Of a DNA stretch of 19,630 bases, positions 19,423 to 19,630 are shown one piece after another. Position numbers and translations under genes: made by a program. Below the pieces are notes generated by a model. The model saw nothing but the letters and a program-made list of their open reading frames with translations, was not told the DNA's origin and searched no databases. The DNA comes from an uncultured Oscillospiraceae bacterium (GTDB lineage: Bacteria > Bacillota > Clostridia > Oscillospirales > Oscillospiraceae). Every line of letters starts with the position of its first letter. Within the stretch, counting starts at the first letter, position 1. The DNA lies in NCBI GenBank assembly GCA_944385195.1, contig CALWWH010000150.1, positions 1-19,630 of the forward strand, given 5' to 3'.

Positions 19423-19630
19423 ATGAAAAGAGGGAAAAAAGCCATATGCGCGATGCTTCTCCTGCTGCTGCTGCCGGGCTGCGCGATCCCGCGGGTGCTG
19501 ACAGAGCTTCCGGAGGGGGAAATTGTAGAGTACGTGCGTCTGCGGGACGGGTATCTGCGGTTTGTGAACGGTAACTATAACTATTTAGGATTCAGTAACT
19601 ATTCCCTCGCCGCAAGGGTCATCGAGCTGC
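19423..19630 (+). CDS. Putative lipoprotein, N-terminal fragment cut by the window end
   Basis: 69 codons are present before the window ends. The N-terminus is a lipoprotein signal: MKRGKK, a hydrophobic stretch ICAMLLLLLL, then PGC with the lipidated cysteine at C20 (lipobox LPGC; proline before the glycine is somewhat unusual). The mature part starts AIPRVLTELPEGEIVEYVRL and continues with YLRFVNGNYNYLGFSNYS, not recognised. ATG 19423 follows GGAGGG at 6 bases. The protein would be exported and anchored to the outer face of the membrane. Confidence 0.75.
   Translation, partial: MKRGKKAICAMLLLLLLPGCAIPRVLTELPEGEIVEYVRLRDGYLRFVNGNYNYLGFSNYSLAARVIEL

Overview
The window looks like chromosomal DNA from a GC-rich anaerobic Firmicute of the Clostridia, most like the gut Oscillospiraceae (Flavonifractor/Intestinimonas-type). 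The reasons are strong AGGAGG ribosome binding sites, sigma-A promoters with 17-bp spacers, a HrcA/CIRCE-controlled groESL operon, an SLH-domain surface protein, a Clostridium/Thermoanaerobacter-type NADP secondary alcohol dehydrogenase and an M3 oligoendopeptidase. The placement is inferred from gene style, not from a marker-gene tree. The first 15 bases match the 3' end of the Illumina TruSeq adapter, so position 1 is probably an untrimmed contig end. No tRNA, rRNA, CRISPR array, transposase or phage gene was seen.

Layout. 1-81 (-): 5' end of a beta-lactamase-fold serine hydrolase. 450-1646 (+): secreted SLH protein. 1743-3431 (+): M3 peptidase. 3742-4794 (+): secondary alcohol dehydrogenase, preceded by a consensus cre site, a strong promoter and a Fur-like palindrome. 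4795-5034: convergent intergenic region with terminators and three DnaA-box-like 9-mers. 5035-7261 (-): a LysR regulator followed by a MATE transporter that has no canonical start codon at the expected place. 7372-8207 (+), divergent from LysR with overlapping promoters: a three-helix PQ-loop-like membrane protein and a degenerate SGNH-like protein. 8217-9764 (-): an HD phosphohydrolase and a WYL regulator in one operon.

10020-11344 (+) is the most interesting locus. A xylose-isomerase-like TIM-barrel protein is followed by a small protein resembling the beta subunit of C-glycoside deglycosidases (CGDB/DUF6379 type). Together they look like the alpha/beta pair that breaks carbon-carbon glycosidic bonds of plant C-glycosides after sugar oxidation. 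The oxidoreductase that normally makes the 3-oxo substrate is not in the window. A 12-bp palindrome overlaps the -35 box of this operon.

11382-11846: a small XRE regulator and a divergent 49-aa protein, separated by a perfect 18-bp inverted repeat. 11891-13307 (-): NfeD plus stomatin-like SPFH pair, a membrane-microdomain module. 13504-15553 (+): THUMP-type RNA methyltransferase overlapping a diacylglycerol-kinase-family lipid kinase. 15722-17671 (+): groES-groEL under CIRCE. 17741-17896 (-): 51-aa membrane-anchored protein. 18022-19134 (+): histidine phosphatase/GNAT fusion. 19423-19630 (+): start of a lipoprotein cut by the window end.

Most units are short operons with their own promoter and terminator. 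Local regulators (LysR, WYL, XRE) lie beside the genes they probably control. Function calls rest on reading motifs by eye; no database search was run.
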